Part shown: piece after piece, positions 21,653 through 33,837 of the stretch
How positions within the stretch are numbered: position 1 is the first letter of the stretch
How the letters are laid out: each line of letters starts with the position of its first letter
Source of the DNA: Astropecten irregularis
Lineage: Eukaryota; Echinodermata; Asteroidea; Paxillosida; Astropectinidae
Length of the DNA: 64,000 nucleotides
Reading direction: 5' to 3'
NCBI GenBank assembly: GCA_963971285.1
Contig: OZ020264.1
Location: 11,856,431 to 11,920,430 of the forward strand
The notes under the pieces: model-generated
The model's database searches: none
What the model was told of the DNA's origin: nothing
What the model saw: the letters and a program-made list of their open reading frames with translations, nothing else
Translations under genes and position numbers: made by a program

Positions 21653-24600
21653 CTAGCAGCTTACTGCCCCTCCTGTTACTCCAGAAATCCAGGAGCAGTA
21701 GTTAGCCACGCGGGTGTAGACTCCGGGGTAGAAGGGATCAGCGCAGCCATATCCCCAACTGACGACTCCCTCCAGGGTCACCCCTGATATGTGCTTGTTT
21801 ACGTCGAAGTGGCTTACAATGGGACCGCCGCTGTCACCCTAAACAGTAAGGAAGATGACCAGGATTTAAAATAAACAACAACCACAGCAACAACAAAAAC
21901 ATACAACAACAAAGATGACAAACTACAACTTTATAGCTTTTAGATGGCGTAAGCCGAGCCGGGGCTTAAAGGAATGGGTTGGGAGAGAAACTATACGAGA
22001 TATGACGATAGATGAGATTGTCATACCACGGCGTTACATTGAGGAATTTCATTGGTCAAAACCCGATCCGGCGTGCTTTCGTACATGAGCCGATGTACAG
22101 CAACGAAAGTAATGAATACCTCACCTTGTTCCCAGGTGTTTGCAATGTACGTATAAGAACTGGGAACGAACTTGCTGTGTTGAGTTTTCGCTGGTACTAC
22201 CCGACGATGCATGCAATCTGTACTGAGGGTTGTAGGGAACAGTTTTAACGAAACTGTAGGGAATTGTCTGTAGGGCATATTTACGGCACGGGGCCACGGC
22301 GCAGCATTTTCAGTCAAGGAGTTGGACTGACTTCCCAGAGATTTCTTAACAACACAGCTGTTGCATGGCGTGCAGTGGTACATGGAGTAATGTACACAAG
22401 AGGGGACGGATGGCAGCCGAGGCTTACTGTTAATTGTACATTGACGCGATAATTATGATGGCTTCCCTTACCTGGCAAGCATCTTTGCCTGATGCTGCGG
22501 CACAGAACATGTTGTTAGTGATATCTCTAATCAGACGGTAAAAGTAGTCGCAATCACTCCGGCTTATTCCAGACACCACAACCTGCTGCAGCGTATACGA
22601 AGATTTCCCACCTTCTGTCAAGGGAAAGTAGAGCAAGAATAGTTTTTCTTATCATGATTATACTACACCAGTGCTACCCCGGTTTCTTAACATCCTCCAA
22701 ACTAATGCACTTAAGTTGTCCGTATTGTTATATTCAAGTTATGAGCATTCTCTGTTTTATATCAAAATATATACACTAAAAATGTCTCGAATGGTCGCTT
22801 AGGCTCAGGCGCGGTTCTACGGGGGGGGGGGGGGAGGGGCTAGGGGGCTGTAGCCCCCAAAAAATTTTGTCTAGCCCCCACAAGAAAAATTCAAGTGAAA
22901 AAAAAAAATCTTGAAAATACTGGATTTTTTCAGTTTTTAAGCGCCAATTACATTAAAAAAACGCGTTGTGTGGGCTATAATGTGCATGTTTTTCGACCCC
23001 TAATAAGACATAGCAGAAGCGAGTGTTAGAAGAACCCAAAATATTGGGTCTTCTAGCCCCCCAAAAATAATGGCTCTAAAACTAGACGTTCTGGTTTTAA
23101 GTATAACATGATGCTTTGAAATCTATAGGCCCATATATTGTGTCATATATTTGATATTACGCCGAGAAGTAGGTATAAGCTGGAGAAAATACTTACCCGT
23201 GAATTTGCCCCATCCACTGACAAGCAGTGGGGTGCCCACCGCAACGTCGGAACCAGACGATGCAAGACCGATTGGTTTCACTATGTCACTGAGTGTCGCC
23301 GGTGAGTCTAGCTTGATCAGGGCTATGTCGCCGTCCTTAGTGACCTTGTCATAGCCTGGGTTTTTTACCCACTTTCCACTGATAATTTGTCCGTTTCCCC
23401 TTAGGTCGTGAAAACCTAGGCCAACGTACACTGCAGAACCTCTGTCATAAAAAAAACGATACTTTCAAATTGCTGCAACGTATGGTACTGTTTTTGCCAA
23501 TTATTTCTAACTTTGCTTTTCAAAATTGGAAGCATGTTGATCGGTGTTGTGATGCCTGGGGTCGATTTCACCAAGCACTTCGTAACTTGCTATCAATCGT
23601 ATGACTTTTGATGCATTCCAGCCCTACGTGGGATAGGTCCCCTGCGATGGGTTATCCTTCGTAACTCGAGTTACGATCGATCGCAGGGCTTTGTGAAATC
23701 GACCCCTGGGCCCTTTTCAAAACCTCGGCTCCGGCTCAGGCTCCGGCTCCAGCTCCATTTCTTGAGTCAATTTTAAAATAACTGGTATTGAAATAGAAAC
23801 TTTTGGCTGTGGTTCGGAAGTAGATTCTCTGGTTTGAAAGGAAAAACGGAGCTTCAGCTTCAATGAAAACCCACAACCTCTATTTCCAGCATATGGATGA
23901 CGGAGCTGGAGCCGGAGCCTGAGCCGGAGCCGAGGTTTGGAAAAGGGCCCTAGTCTTGCACGTTCTTAGCTCCCAGAGCACCGGATAGCACACATGGCAT
24001 GGGCCTACAGAGGCTTTTGTACGATTACACAGGACCAAAGCTATTCTGTGCGGCCGTGCAGATAACCACACAAATAACCACAGGCTCAAATAACCACACA
24101 TTAAAGTAGGCGAGATTTTGAATTCATTGATGTATTTTGTTTTCTTGAAATCCTTTCACCTTCAAACACGGGCAATGCATATCCGATCTGGAGGCAATGA
24201 TAGACTTTCAAACAAAGGAATTCTAATCATTTGGGGGAAAGATAAAAGAAATCTTACTCAATGCAGTGGGCCGCAGAGACAACCCAACTTTTATGAACCA
24301 GAGTCCCCCCACAGTATTGGCTTAATCCCGATTGGCTCCTTAAGAGGGCCACCTGGTAAGGCCGACTTCCCTGAGGCGCCTCCATGCCTCCGACGATCAG
24401 GTTCTTGGTATCGTACTTGGGTGCAAATGCTATTACGAAAAGAAGGAGAAATAGAGAAGTGCGTGCATGACCGAATTTAACAAACCTTAACAACCGTGGG
24501 AACAGTCGTGAAATGGACTGAGCGAGTTAATTAGACATCCAAAGTTAATCATCCAAAGTTTTTCACAGTTTCATTCATATAACACATGGTATCGGAAGGA

Positions 24601-24930
24601 TCGAGATGTTGTTATGTCAAACTCAAAGTATAAGCGTTGTAGACAAAACCCGTTGGAGACCAAAGGGGACACAAGAAGGGTTTGGAACCAAAATCAGCAA
24701 ATTAAAAAGGGGTCTCGAGACACTAATACCCAGGAAACGTTATGTCAATGTATTAGTATTGTAGTCCAGACCAATTGGCAGTTGGCTGCCGATGTGGACC
24801 AAGAGGGACAACAGAAGGGTTGAGAGACCGAGGCCATGCAGCAAAAAGGCATCTAGCGACCCACAATACTGCAGAGTATACACTTACCCAGAGCCAGGGA
24901 GAGGCAGCACAGAAACACGACAATTCTCAT
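21653..24930 (-). CDS. Trypsin-like serine protease 1 (S1 family zymogen)
   Basis: Five minus-strand exons: 24888-24930, 24258-24429, 23197-23441, 22472-22614 and 21653-21838. They sum to 789 nt, 262 aa, with all phases consistent. Residues 1-14 form a signal peptide ([14 protein letters not shown]), followed by a short propiece and the chymotrypsin-fold domain from L-I-V-G-G at 25-29. The catalytic triad is His69 (AAHC), Asp110 (DGDIALIKL) and Ser204 (GDSGGP). Asp198, six before the serine, is the S1 Asp of trypsins, and the SWGYGC and PGVYT motifs keep the pocket glycines, so cleavage after Arg/Lys is expected. The residue before Ile-Val-Gly-Gly is Leu rather than Arg/Lys, so activation is unusual. 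It is probably secreted, digestive or immune. Confidence 0.9.
22021..22135 (+). repeat. Module M1 inside intron 4 of protease 1
   Basis: It matches the peptide-gene upstream module: ATACCACGGCGTTACATTG, then AATTTCATTGGTCAAAAC and AGCCGATGTACAGCAACGAA. The E-box is broken here (CCGGCGTGC instead of CACGTGC). It is antisense to the protease. Confidence 0.75.
23558..23706. repeat. R2 foldback element, copy 2 (protease 1 intron 2)
   Basis: Bounded by GGGGTCGATTTCACC and TTGTGAAATCGACCCC, with interior TTCGTAACTCGAGTTACGAT. It occupies the same intronic position as the copy at 30313-30457 and so predates the protease duplication. Confidence 0.8.
24782..24857 (+). repeat. Module M2 in intron 1 of protease 1
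   Basis: TTGGCTGCCGATGTGGACC to AAAAAGGCATCTAG. A diverged upstream unit (about 24640-24740, with GGAGACCAAAGGGGACAC and CCCAGGAAACG) suggests two tandem units. Confidence 0.7.
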
Positions 24931-25150
24931 GGTGGTTGCTTGGTAGGTAGGTTGCTTGCTTGCAAGTCACGGGATGTCGTTATACTGAAGGGGCGTCCCG
25001 GGATAAGGTGACTGGCTCGACGCTAAAGGCAGCCCCTTTTAAGCATTTTCCAACAGCTATGTTCTGGTTGCTCGCTACGTTCTGGTAAATAATTTACTTT
25101 GATCAAATATTTAAACAATTTCCTGCGAAAGCAGAAATGTCGCGTGACCA

Positions 25151-27649
25151 CTGACTTCAGTTCAGATCCGGTCACATGATGATAATGATCTACGTGTCAC
25201 TAAGGCGGTCTCATTTTGTTTTCTTTAACTGGTAGATAGAGGTTCATTCCGTAGTAGTAATGTTTATTTCTAAGAAGATATTTTCAGTTTGATTAAACTT
25301 TTGGAAGAACGCTTAGAACCTATATATCAATCTTTTTAAATAAGTCGGAACAGCTCCGTGAAAGAGGCAGCTGAAAAGTTCAATGCCCAATGGCTGGAGA
25401 TATCACGCATGTTGACCAAAAGATACACGGACATCACACTCCAACTTTCAGTCTTTCAGGGTCAATCAAACTGCGCGCATCGACCAATTACACCGATCCA
25501 GTAGGCCACGCCCCTTGGTGGAAACACCAAAAGCATTTTAGATCTTGGCAAGATCAAAAATCCTTCATCGTGTTTTAATAGAAAAATTGAGTCGGGTTTG
25601 TTTTAGCTATTTTCTCGGGACTCAGATGTCCATTTGAGCTTAAATTTTCACAGGCCTTTACCAACGTTGTACTCGCCCTCTACAACAGTTTTTCCTTGTT
25701 AATTTTAATGAAACTCGTTAATTATTGCTAATTAATGTAAACATGTAATACCAGCAAGAGAATGATTTCCTGAGTAATGATTGATTTGAGTACAGCAGTA
25801 TACCAGTATAAAATTCCTTCTACTACGCAGTGATATCGCGTGACCGTTGACGCACCAACTATTAATGTCTTTCGGTGTCAACCAAACTGCATGCATCGAC
25901 CAATTACACCGATCCAGTAGGCCACGCCCCTTGACAAATTGACCAATCACAACGCGTTATTTAAAGTCTGACAAATTGCCGCCATTTTGTCCGACAAAAT
26001 GTTTGACATTTTGTATTCAATACTACACACATTTCGTTGAGTTTACATTTTGTTTCGTGTGTGCAAGGCAATTCTTTTACAAATCAAAGCTTAACCATCA
26101 TCGCTAAAGCCCAAATCCATCGCTAAACTGAAAATTACAACGCAAAGTAAGATCAATGGTCCGGTTTTTGCCAGATTCCGGTTTGCGAGACAAAGAAGTT
26201 CAGTATCTCTGATGTAGCCATTAAACAAGACTAGTCTGACAGACTAGCTGAGCTGAGAAAAAAACGAAATTAATTAAAAAAAACACCCGGTCATTTGGGA
26301 AATACATAAATTTACTGTACTTGTTCTTCTTGATTATTTTTTCCAATTTCATCAAGAAAGAAAATAAAATTTCGGCCCAAGTTTTACAACTCTGGTCCAA
26401 CATTTCATAACTCTAACTCTCAAACCGCGACTAGTTGTTCCGACTTGCAAACAATGCCTGAAATGGTGTATTTATCCAGAAATTAGTCAAACAAAGACCA
26501 AAAACAGTTCTGATCTCGGGGAAGATCAAAACCATTCTTTATGTTTTATAAACAAAAATTGAGTTGGTTTTTCGCTATTTTATCGTGACTCGGATGTCCG
26601 ATTGAGCGCAAATGTTCACAGCTTTATTATTTCATGTACATGCTGGATCGGACAAAGTTTGAGTGCTGTTCTGTGACCTACATAAATCATGTATTATACA
26701 TTTAAGTGTCATCTTAAATGCCTCCTGACTTCCAAACACCATCTTGACAGTAATTAATCTTCACGTGTCGTGTTGCTGAAACCTTAATGAAATGATTGTT
26801 GAATGATTGTCTTTCGTCTGCAACTATTTACCAATTGAAATTCTGGGCGTTTTCATCGATTGGAATTTGTGTGTCCATGTGCATTCCGATTGTGACTGAA
26901 AACTGGGGTTCAGCCGTGAAGTTGGTTTTTATTGTTTAAGATTTTAATCAGCTTCTGGTGTTACGCTCTTGCGTTTGTGTGCTGTTGCACACCAAAAGCG
27001 CCTAAAAAGGCTTTTGGACACGACAGGGGGAAAGGTAGACTTGACCCAAGTCGGACTTTTGGTCTGCCTTTTTTTGGTACTTGGGCTTTGAAGTAGTCGA
27101 ATAATCTGTACTCGGATTTGAGGACTCGACTCCGACACAGGTAAAATACACGGGAAAACTCTGGAAATATACATGAAGCGTTTTCAACTGATTCATGTAA
27201 CTTTTAATAGATGTAATCGCCACTGGACTTCATACATAATAATTATACACAAACACGAACATGAAGTACTTCTGCTGTTTTATATAGGTTGGTGCAACTA
27301 TTACCTTTAGCATTGGCACTACACGCATTTGGACAATTTTCAACGAAAGGTTATCACGCTAGGTGCCTTCTCAAAATTCCTCTCAAATGGATTTTGAAAA
27401 GTTGCCTAATGGGTACAAGTAATGAAAAAATATAATTCATGTAATTTAACAGTAATTACTAAAGCAATTCAACCAAAGCTGTCATCTCATATCACTAACA
27501 TGCTTATTGGTTAGTCTATTCAAATCCAAGGCATTTTTCTTGACTACTTATACTACTAACACATCTACGAGTGAGAAGCATTATCATCAAAGTGCTGAAT
27601 GAATCAAGGCGTCAGCTTGGCCGATAGAGAGAAGCTCATCCACTCTTGT
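25151..27649. other. Intergenic DNA between proteases 1 and 2
   Basis: Mostly duplicated DNA. 25390-25670 and 25690-26220 correspond to parts of 32400-33680. 26286-27550 corresponds to 19610-21480, including an R1 copy at 26455-26706. No coding exon was recognised. Confidence 0.55.
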
Positions 27650-30600
27650 CTAGCAGCTTACAGCCCCTCCAGTCTCTCCTGACAACCAGGAGCAGACATT
27701 AGCCACGCGGGTGTAGACTCCGGGATAGGAGGGTTCAGCGCAGCGATATCCCCAGCTGACGACTCCCTCCAGGGTCACCCCTGGTACGTGCTTGTTTACG
27801 TCGAAGTGGCTTACAATGGGACCGCCGCTGTCACCCTAAACAGTAAGGACGATGACCAGGATTGAAAATAAACAACAACAACACAACAACATAAAAACAA
27901 CAACGATGACAAACTACAATTCATTATGGTTTTTAGATGGCGTAGGCAAAACCGGGATGCCAGGCCCGAGTCTGGGCTTCAAGGAAATTACGTCTGGGAG
28001 AGAGACTACGCGATGTGACGACGGATGCGATTGTTATACCACGGCGTTACATTGAGGAATTTCATTGGTCAAACCCCGATCACGTGCTTGTATGCATGAG
28101 TCGACGTACAAGAACGAAAGTGATGAACACCTCCGTCTAAATGTGAATACAACTCGCCTTGTTCCCAGTTTATAACCAGTTATGGTACGGTGTTTGTAAT
28201 GTACGTAAAGGAACTGGGAACGAACTTGCTGAGTTTTCGGTGGTACTTTACTACGTGCGCAACGATACATGCACACGAAAACATGTACTTGTATGTATTG
28301 TAGGGAACAGTTAAAACGAAACTGTTGGGAATTTTCTGCAGGGAATATAATTTACGGCCCGGCGACAGGGCACAACATTTACAGTCAAGGATTTTGACAG
28401 CCTTCTGCAGAGATTTCCTCGGAAACCTAAAACAAACAATTAAAGATGGTGCGTGGTAGTAGGTTTTCCCGGTCAATCGGCCAATTTCATTTCCATGCAT
28501 TCGTGTTGACGTGAATTTGAATCCTCGGTTGGAACCGTCACTCGATTTCATTTCGATGCATCCGTATTTATATAGCATTGCATTCAATTAAATTCAACAA
28601 TAGTTCAGTTTAGCCATACATAATCTGCATCCAATGTAGCACGATGCCAAAAGCCGTTGCGAATATGAATGCTGTTCGAATGGAATTTTAAATTGAAAGG
28701 CGATTCTTTTTGTTCTCTTTACGCTTGTTTACATTTTGCTTGCACATGAAGTGAAATCGAATGACTATTTTGAGGTGCCTTGCAGTTTCACGAGAAATGG
28801 AATGACGCAGCGCTTAAATTGTCCGCTCATTTGCCGAAAATTACGTAGCAGTTTGTTGAACGGCGTGCAGTGGTACATGGAGTTCTGAACACACGAGGGG
28901 ACGTATGGCATCCGAGGCTTACTGTTAATTGTACTTTGACGCAATATTATGGTTTCACGTACCTGGCAAGCATCTTTGCCCGATGCTGCGGCACAGACCA
29001 TGTTGTCGGTGATATCTCTCATCAGACGGTAAAAGTAGTCGCAATCACTCCGGCTTACTCCAGACACCACAACCTGCTGCAGCGTATACGGAGAAATCCC
29101 GCCGGCTGTCAAGAGAAAACAGAGCAATAATAGAATTCCTTATCATGATTATACTACACCAATATTACCCCAGTTTCTTATAAACATCCTCCAAACTGGT
29201 GCACTTAAGTTGCCCGTATTATTATGTTCAATATATTCTCTGTTTTATATCATAATACATACAATAAAAATATGTTTGTAAGTTACGGTACAAGATATGA
29301 AGAAAGTGCTGCTAGAAACATGACGTTAAAATGTTTCCGCCCGAAATGATGTATATATATTCAGAAACAAAGACCGAAACAGTTTTGATCTCGGGGTAAG
29401 ATCAAAACCATTCTTTATGTTTTATAAAAAAGAAAATTGAGGTTTTCGCTATTTCTCGTGAATCAGATGTCCGACAGAGCTCAAATTTTCACAGATTTAT
29501 TATTTCATGTACATGCTGGATCAGACAAAGTGTGGTTACTGTTCCAATACCTTTACAAATCATGCATTATATACCTTTAAGGAGAGAAGGTAATGTCTCC
29601 CTAAAGTCCGGTGTCACCCGAATGTTCATTTCATTTGTCTTGCTAGGTGTCCCATCAAAGGTTCTGTTAAAATAATTTGGACATAAATTTGAGCATCGGA
29701 ACTTCACATATGAGCAAACCTGGGGCTTCGTTGGAGTTTTCTGATTGAAAGCATGGGCAAGCCTTTTCTTAATAAATGCATTTAAATTAACTGCCACGTA
29801 GTACGAATGTTTCAATACAAACGTTGCAAATAGTATGAAACTAGACGTTCTTTTTTTAGTATTTAACATGATGCTTTGAAATCTGACCTATAGGCCCACT
29901 GTGCCATACATCTGATATTACGCCTAGGAGTCGGTATGAGTTGGTGTAAATACTTACACGAGAGGGTGCCCCATCCACTGACAAGCAGCTGGGTGCCCGC
30001 CGCAACGTCGGAGCCAGACGAGGCAATAGCGATTGGTTCCACTTTGTCACTGAGTGTCGCCGGTGAGTCTAGCTTGATCAGGGCTATGTCGCCGTCCTTA
30101 GTGCCCTTGTCGTAGCCTGGGTATTTCACCCACGTACCCTTGATAATCTGTCCGCTGTCTCTTAGGTCGTGGAAACCTAGACCAACGTTCACTGTAGGCT
30201 CCCTGTCATAAAAAAAACACGATCGTTTCAAATTGCTGCAACGTATTATGCTGTTTTGCCAATAACTTTGTTTTTCAAAATTGGAAGCGTCGTGGTGGGT
30301 GTTGTGATGCCTGGGGTCGATTTCACCAAACTCTTCGTAACTTACTATCGTAGGACTTTTGATGCAATTAGCGCTACGTGGGATGCGCCCCCTGACGATG
30401 GGTTATCCTTCGTAACTCGAGTTACGATTGATCGCAGGGCTTTGTGAAATCGACCCCTGGTCTTGCACGTTCTTAGCTCCCATTGGATGGAATTACAGAA
30501 TGCCTACAGAGGCTTTTGTACGATTACACAAGACCAAAGCTATTCTGTGCGGCTCTACAGGTAGGCCCAAATAACCACACATTAAAGTATGCAAGAGTTT

Positions 30601-31981
30601 GAATTCATTATTTTTATTTCTTGTAATCCTTTCACCTTCAAGCACGGGCGATGTATATCCGGTCTGAAGAAATGGCAGACTTTCAAACAAAAGAATTCTA
30701 ATTATTTTGGAGGATAGATAAAAGAAATCTTACCTAATGCAATGGGCCGCGGAGACAACCCAACTTTCATGAACCAGAGTTCCCCCGCAGAATTGACTGT
30801 AAAAGCCTCCAAACTGGTCGTCGAAGAGGGCCGCTTGGTAGGGTCGGCTGTTCAAAGGCGCCTCCGTGCCTCCAACGATCAGGTTCTTGATATCATGCTT
30901 GGGTGCAAATGCTAGCACGAAAAGAAGGAGAAATAGAGAAGTGCATGCATGACCGAATGTAACAAACCTTAACATCCCTGGGATTAAACATAACAAATTA
31001 ATCATCCAAAGTTTTTCACGGTTACAAGCTTCATTCATATAACACTATATAGATACATGTAAAACATGTTCATCTTACACTTGTGTGACAAAGTTTGTCA
31101 ACAATATACGAAGAAGCATTTGATTGAAACGTTTTGCCCTCCCTTTTTACATTACAGAGCAAAAGCGATAGACCAATTTTTTTGGTTGATAAAATGTCCA
31201 TAACAAAAGATGAGCGCTCCTTCTTTGCCAGTCATTTATTTTAAGACTATAAATCCAAGGCCTCTTTTTTTTCTAGAGCGAAACACAGTCCGAGTAAAAA
31301 GCAGAAACAAAAAGGTTATGGTAGAAATTAATCATACTAAATTGTCCGTTAAATCTATAACCACAATAGCAAGTATAGACTGGAAATCGTTAGTAACATT
31401 ATCCTGCTTAATATGGGAAGGACCCAGAAAGACATTCTGCTCGCGGTAAGGATGTCTTCTGAGTTGATGCTGGAGGGCGACCGCCATGAACGAAAAATAC
31501 AAAGTGCCAACAGGGCATCGGAAGGAAAATTTGTTACGTCAGAGTATTAGTGTTGTTGTTGTAGTCAAGACCCTTTGGAGACCGAGCTCGAGGCGGCCCA
31601 AGGGGGGCACCAAAGGTGTTGGGAACCAAAAACAGCAATTACTCTAAAGTATACACTGATACCCAGGAAACGTTTCGTCAAGTGTACTAGTATTTATAGT
31701 CTAGATCAAACAGTTGGCTGCCGATGCTGACCAAGAGGGACACCATAAGGGCGGGGAGAGGCGAGACCGAGGCCCAAAATACTGTAAAAGTATAGGCCTA
31801 CACTTTACCCTTGAAACGCTATGTATTAGTAGTTGGCTGCCGATGTGGACCAAGTGGGACACCAGAAGGGTGGAGAGACCGAGGCCATGCAGCAAAAAGG
31901 CATCTAGAGACCCACAATACTGCAGAGTATACACTTACCCAGAGCCAGGGAGAGGCAGCACAGAAACACGACAATTCTCAT
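27650..31981 (-). CDS. Trypsin-like serine protease 2 (S1 family zymogen)
   Basis: Exons 31939-31981, 30734-30911, 29958-30202, 28963-29105 and 27650-27835 on the minus strand give 795 nt, 264 aa, with the same phases as protease 1. The signal peptide is identical to that of protease 1. The triad is His71, Asp112 and Ser206, and the S1 Asp is Asp200. The activation site again reads K-N-L-I-V-G-G. In the last exon the trypsin motif WGYGC is WGYRC: Arg234 replaces the glycine at chymotrypsin position 219, at the rim of the specificity pocket. This may narrow or repel access by basic side chains, or change inhibitor binding. Otherwise it is close to protease 1 throughout. Probably secreted and catalytically competent. 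Confidence 0.9.
28034..28168 (+). repeat. Module M1 inside intron 4 of protease 2
   Basis: TTATACCACGGCGTTACATT through TTCATTGGTCAAACCCC and CACGTGCTTG to CCTTGTTCCCAG. Unlike the copy at 22021-22135 it retains the intact E-box, and it carries a short insertion before the final part. Confidence 0.75.
29270..29582 (+). repeat. R1 repeat copy in intron 3 of protease 2
   Basis: It has GATGTATATATATTCAGAAA in place of the usual GTATTTATCC, the TTTCATGTACATGCTGGATC core and the end ATACCTTTAAGG. The matching intron of protease 1 lacks it, so it inserted after duplication or was deleted there. Confidence 0.6.
30313..30457. repeat. R2 foldback element, copy 3 (protease 2 intron 2)
   Basis: Duplicate of 23558-23706 in the same intron and the same flanks (GTGATGCCT). 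Confidence 0.8.
31545..31930 (+). repeat. Tandem M2 units in intron 1 of protease 2
   Basis: Three units of about 130-150 bp beginning near 31560, 31712 and 31832, each with GGAGACC or GGCTGCCGATG followed by a GGACC- or GACC-type string, and separated by ACCCAGGAAACG or ACCCTTGAAACG. Protease 1 has about two. Confidence 0.65.
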
Positions 31982-32109
31982 GGTGGTTGCTTGGTAGGTA
32001 GGTTGCTTGCTTGCAAGGCACGGAATGGCAAAGTCGTTATACTGAAGGGACGTCCCTTTTAAGCATTTTCCAACAGCTATGTTCTGGTAAATGATTACTT
32101 TGATCAAAT

Positions 32110-33837
32110 AGGCCCTATTTGAACAATTTCCTGGAAATGCAGAGATGTGACGTGATCATTGACGTCAGTTCAAATCCGGTCTCATAATGATAATGACCTA
32201 CGTGTTACCAAGACGGTACTCAGTTTATGTTTTCTTTAGCTGGTAGATATAGGTTGATTCCGTAGTTGTAATATTTATTTGTAAGAAGCTATTTTCAGTT
32301 TGATTAAACTTTTTGGAAGAACGCTCAGCACCTATAAATCTTTTTAAATAAGTTGGAACAGCTCCCTGAAACAGGCAGCTGAAAAGTAACCCATAGTGGC
32401 TGGAGATAGCGCACGTGTTGACCACAAGATACACGGACATCATTGTCTTTCTAATTGTCTTTCGGGGTCAATTAAACTGATCCAGTAGACCACGCCCCTT
32501 GACAAATTGCCCAATCACAACGCGTTATTTAAGGTCCGACAAATTGCCACCATTTTGTCCGACAAAAATGTTTTCCATTTTGTATTCTTTACTACACACT
32601 TTTCGTTGAGTTTACATTTTATTTCGCATGTACAAGGCAATTATTTTACAAATTCGAGTTCTTAAGCATGGTCAAGCGGTGTTTATATATTTTCATTGTA
32701 ATTCTGACTCTGGCTGAGAAGAAATGTACATTTTTGATCTTTTGTAAAACCAAAATCCAACGGAGAAATTGTGCTTTCAGTGGTTGAGAGTGCGCAACGC
32801 ATCGTGTGTGCGCGATCGTGAAAGATGGGGTGCGTGCGCGTACATATCCATGCGTTGTTGCTTGGACTTTACTACTAGGTGGGCGTGATCTAATGGACAT
32901 TGGTCAAACTCGTTCACATGCGGCGGTATGTGGCGCTGCTAAGGTGGACGGCGCTTACGGGGAATATCGTAGAGACCCTAATAATTTACGTTGTCTGACG
33001 TCGAGGCAGGAGGGGAGACCTGGGGCAGATTTCAATAACGCTTTGCGATCATATTAAAGCCCAAATCCATTGCTAAACGGAAAATTGGTACGAAAAGTAG
33101 GATCGATGGTCCGGTTTTGCTAGATTCCAGTTTGCGAGACAAAGAAGTTCAGTATCTTTGATGTAGTAATAAACGGCTTGTACAACTTTAAAGTATGGTA
33201 ACAAACCAAAACAGAAATGTTCACATATTTACGTATAACTTTCATGGTATAAAGATGGTGCTATATAGTAGAAACATACCATAAAAATATTTCCCCCTGA
33301 AATAGTGTATTTATCTTGGCAAGATCAAAAATCCTTCATTGTGTTTTATAAGATAAATTTAGTCGGGTTTTCGCTATTTTCTCTGGACTCAGAAAAAAAC
33401 TGATGTCCGATTGAGCTGAAATCTTCACAGGTGTATTATTCCATGTACATGGTGGACTACACAAAGAGTGAGTGCTGTTATGTGACCTTTACCAACGTTG
33501 TACACGCCATTTAACAGTTTTCCTTGTTAATTTTAATTGACCTCGTTAATTATTACGAATTAATATAAATATTATGATACCAGCAAGAGAATGATTTCCT
33601 GAGTAATGATTTATTTGAGTGCAGCAGTATACCAGTAGATTTCCTTCTACCACACGCAGCAATATCGCGTGACTGCATGTTGTCGTCAGTTCATGTCGGG
33701 TTAGCTACGTCAGTACAGATAGGCAGTGCACATTGGATAAAATAGTGGCCCAAGAGAAGGAGACGATATTCAAAACGTTGTCTCTTCGTCTGAACACTTT
33801 GCGTTTCAATTGTTGTTGTCCACGTTGACAAGTCATC
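32110..33837. other. Intergenic DNA between proteases 2 and 3
   Basis: Divergent promoter region: protease 2 leaves to the left and protease 3 to the right. It holds duplicated pieces (32400-32650, 33055-33170), an insertion (32660-33055) absent from the partner duplication and an R1 copy at about 33190-33515. No exon was recognised. Confidence 0.5.

Larger units (their letters stand above)
19610..25670 (-). repeat. Segmental duplication containing protease 1
   Basis: Aligns, in order and in the same orientation, with about 26286-33400. It shares the R1 copy, TTTTAATCAGCTTCTGGTGT (20265 and 26942), GCTGTCATCTCATATCACTA (21390 and 27478), all five exons, the introns and the 5' flank. The first kilobase overlaps the end of peptide unit B. 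Confidence 0.8.
26286..33400 (-). repeat. Segmental duplication containing protease 2
   Basis: Partner of 19610-25670. Differences include one more M2 tandem unit in intron 1, a longer intron 4 and an insertion of about 390 bp at 32660-33055, seen as a gap when compared with 26085. Confidence 0.8.
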
